Shown here piece after piece: positions 13,709-23,161 of a stretch of DNA of 64,000 bases; positions within the stretch are counted from its first letter, which is position 1, and every line of letters starts with the position of its first letter. The position numbers were made by a program, and so were the translations under genes. Where the stretch lies: NCBI GenBank assembly GCA_031555935.1, contig JAVBTX010000027.1, forward strand, positions 1 to 64,000, read 5' to 3'. This DNA is from Roseburia_C sp031555935 (GTDB lineage Bacteria; Bacillota; Clostridia; Lachnospirales; Lachnospiraceae). Below the pieces are notes generated by a model, which did no database searches, was not told the DNA's origin, and was given only the letters and a program-made list of their open reading frames with translations.

Positions 13709-16700
13709 CTATATGCAGTTATTTTTCTTTCTGGTATATACAAATCCAGCTCCACTTAATGCAATTAAGATAAACCACAGACTAATCGGTGTTGCATCGC
13801 CAGTCTTTGGTAGGTTACTGGCAAATACCTTGACCGGTCCAGTCACTTGCTTACCCTCAATATGCACCGTTCCTGTTTTTTCATCATAGGAATAGCCTTC
13901 CGTTATAACGGTTCCGCCAACTGTGATGACAATGGAGCTTGGCAGTTTACCGCCCTCACTCTTAATTACCGTGTCGTAATCAACACCATATGATGCGGGT
14001 TCTGCAACAATCTGTGAATTATTTACCGACCCTTCAACCGAAAATTCAATCGGCTTTGCCGCTGCGGCAATTTCAATATTGCCGCTTATGTTCTCGTTAA
14101 ATATGGTTAATGCTCCCGTCGTGCTGTCATAGGTATAATCTTCGTCCGGCTTGAGGGTGGTTCCGCCCACTTTTACCGTTATCGCTGACGGCAGCGAATG
14201 CCCCGTCAAAACAGTAATTGTCGCATTAAAATCAGCTCCTGGCGTTGCGGCGCTTTCACCTACATAAATCCCATTTGAGATACTTTCTGTTACCGAATAG
14301 CTTTGAGGTGGTGCAATTGCAATAATCTCCACCGGTCCGGTTATTTTTTTGCCTTCGATATGCACGGCACCAGTCTCACTGTCATAAGTATAGCCTTTGG
14401 TAATCACGGTTCCGCCGATTGTAATTGTGATTGACGATGGCAGTTCATATTTCTCTGCGGCAACGATTGTGGTGCTGTAATCTTGACCATAGGTTGCTGT
14501 ATCTCCGGCAAAACTGCCATGCTCGACCTTGTCCGTCACGGTAAATTTTTTGACTACGGCCGCGGCAATAATCTCAATATCTCCGCTTATGTTCCCAGCT
14601 TTAATCGCAATTTTTCCGTTTGAACTATCGTACGTATAATCGGTTCCTTGTTTTAAGGTTACTGCGCCTACTTTTACCTTAATCAATCGTGGCAGCCGGT
14701 AACCTGTTTGCGCCGTTATTACCGAACGATATTCCACGCCAAAAGCTGCCGTATTACGGCCCGTATATGCGCCATTTGTAATGGTGTGCTTGACACGATA
14801 AATGATCGGCTTCACATCGGTTGCTAAAATCACCACTGGTCCGGTTATCTTGGCACCATCAATATGCACTGCGCCGGTTTTACTATCATAGGTATATCCT
14901 TCTGTGATAATTTTTCCGTCGATGGTAATTACTATTGATTTCGGTAATTGATAACCATTTTCAGCGACAATTGTCGTATCATATTGCGTTCCATATGTTA
15001 CTGTTCTTCCAGAAAAATCACCGTGTTCGACCTGATCTGATACGGAAAATGTCTTTAATGTTGCCGCTGCGATTAACTCGATTGCACCGGTTACTTTTGC
15101 TGCATAGATCGAAACTGCACCGGTGGTACTGTTGTAGGTGTAGTCTGTTCCGGCGGTTAATGTCACTCCGCCCACCTTTACAACTATCGTATTTGGCAGC
15201 TTATATCCGGTTTGGGCGGTCAAGGTATCGGCATAGGCGGTTCCGTGCGTCGCCTTACTTGCGCCAGAATAATTCATATTTGTGGTGGTATGGGTTACTC
15301 CGTATTCTTTTAAGACGGCATCGGCAACAATTTCGATTGCGCCGGTTACTTTTGCCGCATGGATCGAAACTGCACCAGTGGTGCTGTTATAGGTGTAGTC
15401 TGTTCCGGCTGTTAATGTCACTCCGCCCACCTTTACAACTATCGTATTTGGCAGCTTATATCCGGTGTCAGCGGTTAGGGTATCGGCATAGGCGGTTCCG
15501 TGGGATATTGCATTACTTCCATCATACGTAATATTTGAAATCGTATGAGTCACCAGATATCCATTTAGTACTGCATCGGCAACAATTTCAATTGCACCGG
15601 TTACTTTTGCCGCATTGATTGAAATTGCACCGGTGGTACTGTTGTAGGTGTAGTCTGTTCCGGCAGTTAATGTCACTCCGCCCACTTTTACAACTATCGT
15701 ATTTGGCAGCTTATATCCGGTGTCGGCGGTCAAGGTATCGGCATAGGCGGTTCCGTGCGTTACCTTGCTTGCGCCGGAATAATTCATATTTGTAGTGGTA
15801 TGGGTTACTCCATATTCTTTCAAGACTGCATCGGCAACGATTTCGATTGCACCGGTTACTTTTGCCGCATTGATCGAAATTGCACCGGTGGTACTATTGT
15901 AGGTGTAGTCTGTTCCGGCTGTTAATGTCACTCCGCCCACTTTTACAACAATCGTGTCTGGCAGTTTATATCCGGTGTCGGCGGTTAATGTATCGGCATA
16001 GGCGGTTCCGTGCGTTACTGTATCACTTCCAACATATGTAATATTCGAAATCGTATGGGTTGTATCATATGTTTTCAACGCAAATGTAACGTCAATCGTA
16101 TGGTTTGCTGTTGCATTTGAAAATGTATAACCATTTGCCACGGCTTCCGCAATTTCAGAAGATGTAAGTGTTTTTGTACCGGCCGTATTTTTATCAATAA
16201 TAATAGTTGCTACCTTATATCCGGTGTCCGGCGCAAATGTATAGCTCTTTGAGCTGCCTTCCTCAACGCTTGTGGCTCCGCTTGGGGTAATTGTACCATT
16301 TGCCCCCGCCGTTGCAGTAATCGTATGAGTACTGAGACCACCTTGCGCATTTTGCCATTGAGCATAAACAGTCACATTGCTTGTTATTGGCGTGCTCATG
16401 GTAAAACTGCCGCCAATGCCATCCTTCCATCCAGTAAATTCATAGCCATCTCGCACTGGCTTGTCTGGAAAGTAGAGCACACTTCCATATGCGGTAGGAA
16501 TGTCCGGTATTGTTTCAACGACAGGTGCGCCGCCCCAATCACCACTATTCCCATTAAACGTAACTTTGTAAATTGGACTCCAAACAGCATAAAGCGTTAC
16601 ATCCGTCTCAAAGCTTTCCAACACTAAATCCACAATTGTATTGGCATCATTTGTATCTGTTTTGCTCCATCCCAAGAAGGTATAATTATCTTTTGACGGC

Positions 16701-18505
16701 GGCTGTGGAAAATTCCCCAGCTTTTCATCCACTGCTTTGATAAACTGATCGGCATCAACGCCACCATTGGCCTTGAATGTGACCGTCGTTTCTTTTTCCC
16801 ATATTGCATATACCGTTGTTGTCGCTGAAACAATAGAGGATGGATACATCGCTTCACCAGTTCCTTCCGGCACTCTGTTCCACTCAATAAACTTATAGCC
16901 CGTTCGTTGTGGTTCTGAATATCCCGTGCCAAAACAGCCATTCGAGATTGTTTGTGAACCCGGCACATTGGTCACGGTATCAGAACCGCCATTTCCATTA
17001 AAATTTAAGGTATATTCTGCCAGTGCCCATTGCGCATAAAAACTATTATTTTTTTTCTCGCCTTTGGCAAGGCTATATACTCTACCACTGCCATCGGGCT
17101 TTTCATTCCAGCTAACAAATGTATAACCCAAACGAACTGGCGTCGGCTCCGCGGTCTGTGTTTGTCCGCCATTATTGGTATAGACTTTACCGACTAACTC
17201 ACCACCACTGGTTCCGATATTATCGTAAAACGAATACACATAGGAGCTCTTATTGTCCCACTTCGCAAAAACCTCCAGATTCGATGCAATTATCGTTGCC
17301 GCACTAATATATTCCGTTCCGCCAGCCGACGTCGTCCAGCCCAAAAAACTATTCGTCCCATTTGTCGGATCAACTGGCATATCCTCGCCAAGTACGCCGC
17401 CCAAAGTACTTATCGTTTTTGACGTTGTGCTGCCATCCCAGTTACCACCATTCAAATTAAATGTCACGGTGTAGACCTGCTTATCACTCCATATCGCATA
17501 AAATGTTGTATTTCCATTGATTACGGTATCTGCTGTAACGGCTTCACCCTGTCCGTCTGCCTGCGTATTCCATTCCTGAAAGAACATTCCACGCTTTGTC
17601 GGCTTTGTTGCCGGTAAGCTGCCGAGAGCTGCACCCTTCGTGGCCATCGTGACACTCGGAGTTGCCTCGGTATCACCAGTATTTTTATCAAATCGCACGG
17701 TACAGTAACTCGCGTTCGCAGTTCCATCCGCCGATACAAAATCAGAATAAATGTTCAAAGATTCCCACGTTGAACCAGCCGACCAACCGCTTCTGTCCAT
17801 CCCATTGATATCCTGATTAAAGGAGTTATCCTGTGCCGCTGTACCGGTAATAAAACGAAATGGTGTCGATTTATTAAAGCCGCTAAAAGGGGTTCCCGCC
17901 AAAGCTGCCTTTATGTCTGCCATTGAAAATCGAAAGGACAAGAAATAATTTGTTGTTCCATTAAAAGTACTGTCTGCTTGTGACAAATAGTAATTTGCAT
18001 CTGCTACTGGCTTAAATGCCGCAACTGGTTTTGAAATTCCAGTTGTGCTTGGGCTCATATTCAAATAGCCCGGATTCGACCGGTATATACCAAGTCTTCC
18101 GTTATTTCCAGTGGGATTATACATGCCCAGGAAGAAATCAATACTGCCATTTGTGTCTGCATCAATACCAATAAATACAAAGTTTTTAAATTGGTACGGA
18201 TTCGACCCATCAATATTGCTGACCCTGACCCGAAATGCAATTTCATCATCAGTAAAGTGCATATACGTTGATGAATATGTTGCATTACCAACAATATCTT
18301 GCGAAACGGAACCGCTCGCTGTTTGCTGATCCTGTAAATAATCATTTTGTTCATTGTTTGCATAGACTGGAACCCAGCCTGTTATTTGACTTACCTTCGT
18401 CTCCGCTCCATACACAACAAGTGCATTGTCTAGTGAAAGTGAGCTGACAATTAATGCAATTGCTAATAAATTTGCAATTGCTCTCTTTTGTATTCTTTTC
18501 ACCAT
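13709..18505 (-). CDS. LPXTG-anchored surface protein with InlB-type and nine long repeats
   Basis: A 1598-aa exported protein. A signal peptide (basic VKRIQKRA, then a hydrophobic stretch ending VVYGAET) precedes an unrecognised domain at about 40-260. InlB/Flg_new-type beta-grasp modules follow at about 268-723 (repeated pattern VTFNxNGG..GYxFxxWN..YAxW), then one related module at about 724-815. Nine copies of an 82-88 residue repeat fill about 815-1560 (pattern GYKLPxxIVVKVGGxxLxxGxDYTYxxxTGAxxI..ITGxIEI). The protein ends LPKTGD, a membrane span and RKKNN, a sortase sorting signal. Repeats 1-4 (about 15050-16060) are nearly identical in DNA; repeats 5-9 have diverged. The start at 18505 has GGAGG seven bases upstream. 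Probable adhesin or cell-wall stalk protein. The gene is bracketed by duplicated yfhO-tail/micropeptide sequence. Confidence 0.9.
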   Translation of the reverse strand: MVKRIQKRAIANLLAIALIVSSLSLDNALVVYGAETKVSQITGWVPVYANNEQNDYLQDQQTASGSVSQDIVGNATYSSTYMHFTDDEIAFRVRVSNIDGSNPYQFKNFVFIGIDADTNGSIDFFLGMYNPTGNNGRLGIYRSNPGYLNMSPSTTGISKPVAAFKPVADANYYLSQADSTFNGTTNYFLSFRFSMADIKAALAGTPFSGFNKSTPFRFITGTAAQDNSFNQDINGMDRSGWSAGSTWESLNIYSDFVSADGTANASYCTVRFDKNTGDTEATPSVTMATKGAALGSLPATKPTKRGMFFQEWNTQADGQGEAVTADTVINGNTTFYAIWSDKQVYTVTFNLNGGNWDGSTTSKTISTLGGVLGEDMPVDPTNGTNSFLGWTTSAGGTEYISAATIIASNLEVFAKWDNKSSYVYSFYDNIGTSGGELVGKVYTNNGGQTQTAEPTPVRLGYTFVSWNEKPDGSGRVYSLAKGEKKNNSFYAQWALAEYTLNFNGNGGSDTVTNVPGSQTISNGCFGTGYSEPQRTGYKFIEWNRVPEGTGEAMYPSSIVSATTTVYAIWEKETTVTFKANGGVDADQFIKAVDEKLGNFPQPPSKDNYTFLGWSKTDTNDANTIVDLVLESFETDVTLYAVWSPIYKVTFNGNSGDWGGAPVVETIPDIPTAYGSVLYFPDKPVRDGYEFTGWKDGIGGSFTMSTPITSNVTVYAQWQNAQGGLSTHTITATAGANGTITPSGATSVEEGSSKSYTFAPDTGYKVATIIIDKNTAGTKTLTSSEIAEAVANGYTFSNATANHTIDVTFALKTYDTTHTISNITYVGSDTVTHGTAYADTLTADTGYKLPDTIVVKVGGVTLTAGTDYTYNSTTGAISINAAKVTGAIEIVADAVLKEYGVTHTTTNMNYSGASKVTHGTAYADTLTADTGYKLPNTIVVKVGGVTLTAGTDYTYNSTTGAISINAAKVTGAIEIVADAVLNGYLVTHTISNITYDGSNAISHGTAYADTLTADTGYKLPNTIVVKVGGVTLTAGTDYTYNSTTGAVSIHAAKVTGAIEIVADAVLKEYGVTHTTTNMNYSGASKATHGTAYADTLTAQTGYKLPNTIVVKVGGVTLTAGTDYTYNSTTGAVSIYAAKVTGAIELIAAATLKTFSVSDQVEHGDFSGRTVTYGTQYDTTIVAENGYQLPKSIVITIDGKIITEGYTYDSKTGAVHIDGAKITGPVVILATDVKPIIYRVKHTITNGAYTGRNTAAFGVEYRSVITAQTGYRLPRLIKVKVGAVTLKQGTDYTYDSSNGKIAIKAGNISGDIEIIAAAVVKKFTVTDKVEHGSFAGDTATYGQDYSTTIVAAEKYELPSSITITIGGTVITKGYTYDSETGAVHIEGKKITGPVEIIAIAPPQSYSVTESISNGIYVGESAATPGADFNATITVLTGHSLPSAITVKVGGTTLKPDEDYTYDSTTGALTIFNENISGNIEIAAAAKPIEFSVEGSVNNSQIVAEPASYGVDYDTVIKSEGGKLPSSIVITVGGTVITEGYSYDEKTGTVHIEGKQVTGPVKVFASNLPKTGDATPISLWFILIALSGAGFVYTRKKNNCI
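15050..16060 (-). repeat. Four near-identical tandem repeats of about 252-255 bp
   Basis: Within the surface protein gene, the segments encoding HGTAYADTLTADTGYKLPN.. recur four times with only scattered base changes. Units start near 16060, 15805, 15550 and 15295 (minus strand). Such tracts change copy number by slippage or recombination. Confidence 0.85.
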
Positions 18506-18564
18506 ATGTTGTCCTCCAACCAATCAATTTCTTTCCCTATTATTTTTCCTAAAGGTGAAACTAT

Positions 18565-18570
18565 ATTATA
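18565..18570 (-). promoter_or_regulatory. Possible -10 box of the surface protein gene
   Basis: TATAAT on the minus strand, about 60 bases before the ATG at 18505, in an A/T-rich gap. No -35 box at 16-18 bases is convincing (the nearest is CATTTG/TTGATC at short spacing). Confidence 0.3.
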
Positions 18571-18765
18571 TAACATCATGTAGATCAAATGTATATCAAA
18601 TTTCATGTTTTTTGCTGGAAATTCATGGATACAATTTGAGTTTTAAATGGCCTACATAAATATAGTTTATTCTATCACGCTTTCCGCAACAATACCGCAA
18701 CAAAAAAAGCCAAACGACAATTTTTTTTGCAAATTTGTCATGTTCAGCTTTCTTTTTCTTTGTTT

Positions 18766-18824
18766 ATTCACCAATGTATTCTAAGTAGTCCAGTTCATTT
18801 GCAAACAGCATATAGCTTCCATTT
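18766..18824 (-). pseudogene. Truncated second copy of the micropeptide gene, overlapping the yfhO 3' end
   Basis: The minus strand reads NGSYMLFANELDYLEYIGE followed by TAA, matching the last part of the micropeptide at 13495-13599 (45 of 58 bases identical, mostly third-position changes). The first 14 codons and the ribosome site are missing; the sequence joins directly to the last transmembrane codons of yfhO, in a different frame. It sits in a 289-base gap that otherwise holds only A/T-rich promoter-like sequence. Confidence 0.75.
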
Positions 18825-21281
18825 CTTCTGCGCCACCATTATCAACACAAACAGTCCCACACAGCCTAACGAAATCAGTGCCCCCGGTATTAATCCCGGC
18901 GTCCGATACTGCAACGTAATCTCATGACTGCCTGCCACCAGCGGAATCGAAAGAAACGCATCACAGAAAGTATCGGCTTCGACTGTTTTACCGTCTACCT
19001 TAATCTGCCAGCCTGCTTCTGCTGGAATCGATAAAATCAAATCGCCAGCCGCATCTAAATCAATATGTCCTTTAACCCGGGTATCAGAATAGCTGTCCAG
19101 TTCCATCGTATTCCTGCTCAACGTCGCAAAGGCCGTATCTAATACCTCTAAGTTCATCTTGTAGGCCTGTAACTGTAATATATCAGTATTATTTGAACTT
19201 AATCGAACCGTAGTCCCCGCTTCAACCCAGCCCAAATCCAATAGATACACATGGTCACATTTTGCATAGCTTCTCGTCTTATAGCCAAAATCTGCCTTGA
19301 TATCCTTGGCCGTCTTATCAGTATAATAAGCAAATAAATAGCAGTCCTCTTCCGCCGTAATCGCCGTCTCCTTCGTTTTCACGTCGGTATCAACCGGAGT
19401 GAATAAATCCTCACTCGCCCCAAGCGCTCTGGCCAGCTCATTTTGCACTGCAATCGTTGTTCCCCAAGTATAGTCCCATCGTTCCTCTAAGTCTGAATCA
19501 ACGACAAACCCAAGCGGCAACGTATATTCATTACGATACAAATACATGCCATCCTTCGCATCAACCAGTGTGCGCACGGGACTTTCCTCCTGCCCGCTTT
19601 CAGTCATCAAATATTTTACCGAAAGCATCGACGAAATCAGCGGCGTAGCACCATTATAGCAGTAGTAATTCTTGCCGCCTTCCAAACCGACTTTGCGGTA
19701 AAAGGTCGCAACATCAATGTTCATCATCGAGGAAAAAATCGTCGCCGAACGATATCCGGTCAGGCTTGATTCATTCTTCGTTATGCGGTTATATTTATCA
19801 GTTCGATAAAAGCTATCATCCTCCTCGGCCACCTTCGTCATCAGTGCTTCATATCGATAAAGATTCTGGGTATAGGAAACTCGGTTGGTCGTAATCACGC
19901 CAGTACTATTTAAGTTTACCGTCGCCTCCACAATCACTAATACAAATGCAAAGATGTGCCCCAGCTTGCGAAACCGTAAGTCCCGTCCCAGATAAAACAG
20001 CATAATTAAAGCATATGCCCCAAGAATAACTCCCGTTATTATAATTGAATGCATTGTTACCAGGCTCGTATCGGTAAATAGCGCAAACGCAACCAGCAAC
20101 AGCATTGCCATAATCAGTCCAATGCCAATATTTATTTTCCGATTTCCTTTTCGATAATGAACTGCTTCAAAGCATAGCACCAACATCAAAAACACATAGA
20201 TAAATGCCTGTCTGGCCGGCAAGCCATCCGGGAAATCCAATCCATGCCAGATAAAGGTCAAGATATTATTCGAAAAGCTGATGAGTAACAGTCCCAGCAA
20301 TAACAGCCGCGGAAGTTTTTTCTGCCACGGGATTCGTCGATTTAATAGATACATGAAAATTAACAACAGCACCGCACTGCCGCAATAAATGCTCGGCCAA
20401 TGGTCGGTCGTGGCAATAATATCCACACTAATACAAGAACGTGCCAGACCGGATAAAATGTCAAAATACCACTCGATAGCCTCCGGGAAGCTAATCCCGC
20501 CTGAGCCGCTGTAAGATAAGGCAATAATTTCTGGTACCAGCAATATTGCACCAGTTCCACCAGCTAGCAGGGAATATATTGCAAATCGAACACTCGTTGC
20601 AAAAAATTTCCGAAAAGAGCGGTCCGCCATCAAGATAAAATAATACAGCACCAAAAAGATACAAATCATAATGGATATATAGTAATTTGAAAGAATTGAA
20701 ACTGCCAGTGTAATATAATACAGCTTGCCCTTTCCCTCTTTTACTAATTTTTCCAGTCCTAATACAATCAGTGGAAACAGCCAGATTCCATCCAGCCACA
20801 TAATATTCCAGTTATATGCACAGGTATAAGCTGACAGGGCGTAAAATATCGCAAACAAAATTACCCTGCCATTATTCGTCCGATAATGCGCCCGCAGATA
20901 ATAGGCAAAACTAAAACCGCATAGACCGATTTTAATCAGCACCAGCAAGGTCATAAACTCTATTACAAACCCACGTGGACAAAGAATCACCAGCCAGTTC
21001 ATCGGGCTTGCCAGATAATACGCATATAACGCCATAAAATCTGAACCAATTCCCAAATTCCAGGAATACATTAATGACGAGCCGCTTCTGAGCTTATTTA
21101 AAAATTCCGTCGTAAACGGGCAGTATTGATGATACATATCAATATGTAAAAAACACTGATTCCCGAAGGGATATATTTCATGATAAATACAGACCCCAAT
21201 CATGATGACAAAGGGAATTAAAAATGCCCACACCAACACCATCTGATCTGATTTTATTTTCGTTTTTAACCATTCTTTCAT
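18795..21281 (-). CDS. YfhO-family polytopic membrane protein
   Basis: An 828-aa membrane protein of the YfhO family (GT-C-like glycosyltransferase fold). About a dozen hydrophobic segments fill residues 15-460, including the loop FGNQCFLHIDMYHQYCPF with the acidic motif expected in the first outer loop, and MYSWNLGIGSDF. A soluble beta-rich domain at about 480-790 is followed by a final membrane span. In Bacillus and Listeria, YfhO is needed for glycosylation of lipoteichoic or wall teichoic acid. The start at 21281 has GAGGAAG five bases upstream. It lies just after the LTA-synthase-like gene, which fits a shared role. The C terminus (QKKWKLYAVCK) is abnormal: it reads out of frame through a micropeptide gene copy, so the natural end has been lost. 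Confidence 0.88.
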   Translation of the reverse strand: MKEWLKTKIKSDQMVLVWAFLIPFVIMIGVCIYHEIYPFGNQCFLHIDMYHQYCPFTTEFLNKLRSGSSLMYSWNLGIGSDFMALYAYYLASPMNWLVILCPRGFVIEFMTLLVLIKIGLCGFSFAYYLRAHYRTNNGRVILFAIFYALSAYTCAYNWNIMWLDGIWLFPLIVLGLEKLVKEGKGKLYYITLAVSILSNYYISIMICIFLVLYYFILMADRSFRKFFATSVRFAIYSLLAGGTGAILLVPEIIALSYSGSGGISFPEAIEWYFDILSGLARSCISVDIIATTDHWPSIYCGSAVLLLIFMYLLNRRIPWQKKLPRLLLLGLLLISFSNNILTFIWHGLDFPDGLPARQAFIYVFLMLVLCFEAVHYRKGNRKINIGIGLIMAMLLLVAFALFTDTSLVTMHSIIITGVILGAYALIMLFYLGRDLRFRKLGHIFAFVLVIVEATVNLNSTGVITTNRVSYTQNLYRYEALMTKVAEEDDSFYRTDKYNRITKNESSLTGYRSATIFSSMMNIDVATFYRKVGLEGGKNYYCYNGATPLISSMLSVKYLMTESGQEESPVRTLVDAKDGMYLYRNEYTLPLGFVVDSDLEERWDYTWGTTIAVQNELARALGASEDLFTPVDTDVKTKETAITAEEDCYLFAYYTDKTAKDIKADFGYKTRSYAKCDHVYLLDLGWVEAGTTVRLSSNNTDILQLQAYKMNLEVLDTAFATLSRNTMELDSYSDTRVKGHIDLDAAGDLILSIPAEAGWQIKVDGKTVEADTFCDAFLSIPLVAGSHEITLQYRTPGLIPGALISLGCVGLFVLIMVAQKKWKLYAVCK

Positions 21282-21303
21282 CGAATCTTCCTCATACTTC
21301 AAA

Positions 21304-23124
21304 CTATTCAAACAACAGATAATATTGCAGCTTGCGGTATTGATTTATGGCATCATCACTGCCATCCACCCACTTACCATCGACATTAACAATACTCTGC
21401 GTGGAAATCACCGGATACATTTCTTGTAATTCCAATAAAAACTCCTGATAATCCGCTAACGGCATACCAGCCGCTGCCATCGCATATGCACCAAGATAAT
21501 TCGTACTTATTTCCACCTCGGTCTTCTCTGGGATATCATAGTTGGCCCAGATTACAAATGGCACTTCATAACGAACTGCTTCTTCCTCTTCGCTCAGCGC
21601 ACTGACATTCTTGCCACTGCTCTGATAGATTGTCGAAACCACAGAATCCGTTGGCTGATGGTCACCGAAAAAGACAATTACAGTCGGCTCGTCCTGCTTT
21701 TCAAAATATGCCAGCAAAGATTGCAAGGCGGCATCCGATTTCTTCATCAACGTCAGATATTCTGACAGTGCTGGTGAATAAGTATTTTCTATCTCTATAT
21801 TTCCTGCCGCATCTTGATAACCATCTGTATAAGGACTGTGATTTTGCATCGTGACATTAAATAGAAACAGTGGCGCATCCGTTTTCTGCTCATACAATTC
21901 AATGATTTTATTAACACAGGACGCATCATCCACATAGCCACGCAGATAAGTTGCATTCGGAAAATCCGTTTGGTCCAAAAAGCTGTCAAAACCAAACCAC
22001 GGATAAACGTTATCCCGATTCCAACCAGTTGCATAATAAGGATGCATCGCATAGGTCTGGTAACCAAACTGCTTTAAATAAGAAGCCAATGACGGTGCTT
22101 CACCATTCACATACTGCTGATACGGAATACTGCCGGCCGGTAAAAATGTCATCGTATTACCCGTCAAAAATTCATATTCCGTATTGGCGGTGTTGCCGCC
22201 CTTCACCGACACATGTAGATGACCGGTAATCGTATTCTCATACCCCTTCGCTAGCTCATGATAAAACGGTAAATAGTCCTCACTCGCCGAAAAATCACCA
22301 AGAATGCCGACATCAGAAAAAGCTTCATTCATTACCACAATCAGATTCGGCCGTGCCTCCAAGGAGACGCCTTTCTCCTTGGAGGCGCTATCACCTTGCC
22401 ATGAATATTCTTTATTATATGAATCTAATAACTCCTTGACTTCCTTTGCATTATATCCTGCTGGTTTTTCAACCTTCAAATATTGCAAATCCATCAAAAA
22501 AGTAACGGCAAATCCATTTCGTTCATACATTACATTTGGCGTAAACAAAAATGGGTAGAGATTTAACTTGGTGACATTTTCTTCTTGTGACACCACATAG
22601 GTCAACCCAAAAATCGCCGCCAAGGATAGTACCGCTGCTAACAGCCGCTTTCGATTTGCCAATAAAAAGGTAAGTGGAGCTTTCCGATTCCAGACATTTT
22701 TTTTGAGTGGTAGCTTAACAAAATGTTCGATTCCCAGTAAACCGAGTAATATTAGAATCAAAACAATCTGCGTTCCCCCTAGCGTATAGCTGTATTCGCC
22801 AGCCACACTAGCCGCTGTTTTTAACGACAGGAAGTCCCACGGCACAATCGGATTTCCCCGAAATGAAATTACATAGTAATTAGCAATTCCTGCTATCAAA
22901 ACAAACATTGTCTCAATTCGCAACGCCCAAACAGCACTGCCAATTACCATCCACAGCAACAGCATCAATGCTTCCAAAAATATTATATTTAATACTTGTG
23001 CTTTCCATCTGGTTCTCACAAACGGATTATAGGTGAAAAATGCTTCCAGATAAAATAGCAGTGCCGGAATTAAAATCAGCATAATATATTTGATAACAGT
23101 TTTAATTTGATTTGTTCTTTTCAT
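21304..23124 (-). CDS. LTA synthase-like membrane sulfatase / phosphoglycerol transferase
   Basis: A 606-aa protein with five membrane segments at about 10-200 and an extracellular sulfatase-fold domain at about 250-590. The catalytic region shows NLIVVMNEAFSDVG, where LTA synthases have the first metal ligand Glu, followed later by VSVKGGNTANTEYEFLTG with the nucleophile Thr. Further motifs are YQTYAMHPYYATGWNRD, VTMQNHSPYTD and VVFFGDHQP, which carries the last metal ligands Asp-His. Such enzymes polymerise or transfer glycerol phosphate to surface polymers. A 13-bp perfect inverted repeat at 22355-22386 is coded in a loop (ASKEKGVSLEA) between the membrane part and the catalytic domain. 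The start at 23124 lies 37 bases after cysK. Confidence 0.88.
   Translation of the reverse strand: MKRTNQIKTVIKYIMLILIPALLFYLEAFFTYNPFVRTRWKAQVLNIIFLEALMLLLWMVIGSAVWALRIETMFVLIAGIANYYVISFRGNPIVPWDFLSLKTAASVAGEYSYTLGGTQIVLILILLGLLGIEHFVKLPLKKNVWNRKAPLTFLLANRKRLLAAVLSLAAIFGLTYVVSQEENVTKLNLYPFLFTPNVMYERNGFAVTFLMDLQYLKVEKPAGYNAKEVKELLDSYNKEYSWQGDSASKEKGVSLEARPNLIVVMNEAFSDVGILGDFSASEDYLPFYHELAKGYENTITGHLHVSVKGGNTANTEYEFLTGNTMTFLPAGSIPYQQYVNGEAPSLASYLKQFGYQTYAMHPYYATGWNRDNVYPWFGFDSFLDQTDFPNATYLRGYVDDASCVNKIIELYEQKTDAPLFLFNVTMQNHSPYTDGYQDAAGNIEIENTYSPALSEYLTLMKKSDAALQSLLAYFEKQDEPTVIVFFGDHQPTDSVVSTIYQSSGKNVSALSEEEEAVRYEVPFVIWANYDIPEKTEVEISTNYLGAYAMAAAGMPLADYQEFLLELQEMYPVISTQSIVNVDGKWVDGSDDAINQYRKLQYYLLFE
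22355..22386. repeat. Perfect 13-bp inverted repeat inside the LTA synthase-like gene
   Basis: GCCTCCAAGGAGA at 22355-22367 is exactly inverted at 22374-22386 with a 6-base loop. It encodes a charged linker peptide, so it can vary without harming the enzyme core. There is no U-tract, so it is not a plain terminator. Confidence 0.8.
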
Positions 23125-23161
23125 ATTTTATGTCTCTTTTCCAGTCAGGTTTTACATCGTC

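Noticed and set aside
13600..13755. Longer reading frame through the micropeptide (86 codons)
   Set aside because: The upstream part is a yfhO relic and spacer in a meaningless frame; the strong ribosome site points to the ATG at 13599.
14935..15531. 198-codon plus-strand frame in the repeat region
   Set aside because: It is antisense to the tandem repeats and is itself repetitive (Leu/Arg/His-rich); an artefact of repeat composition.
15050..16060. Regular repeats that might suggest a CRISPR array
   Set aside because: The units are about 255 bp, without unique spacers, and encode protein repeats in frame.
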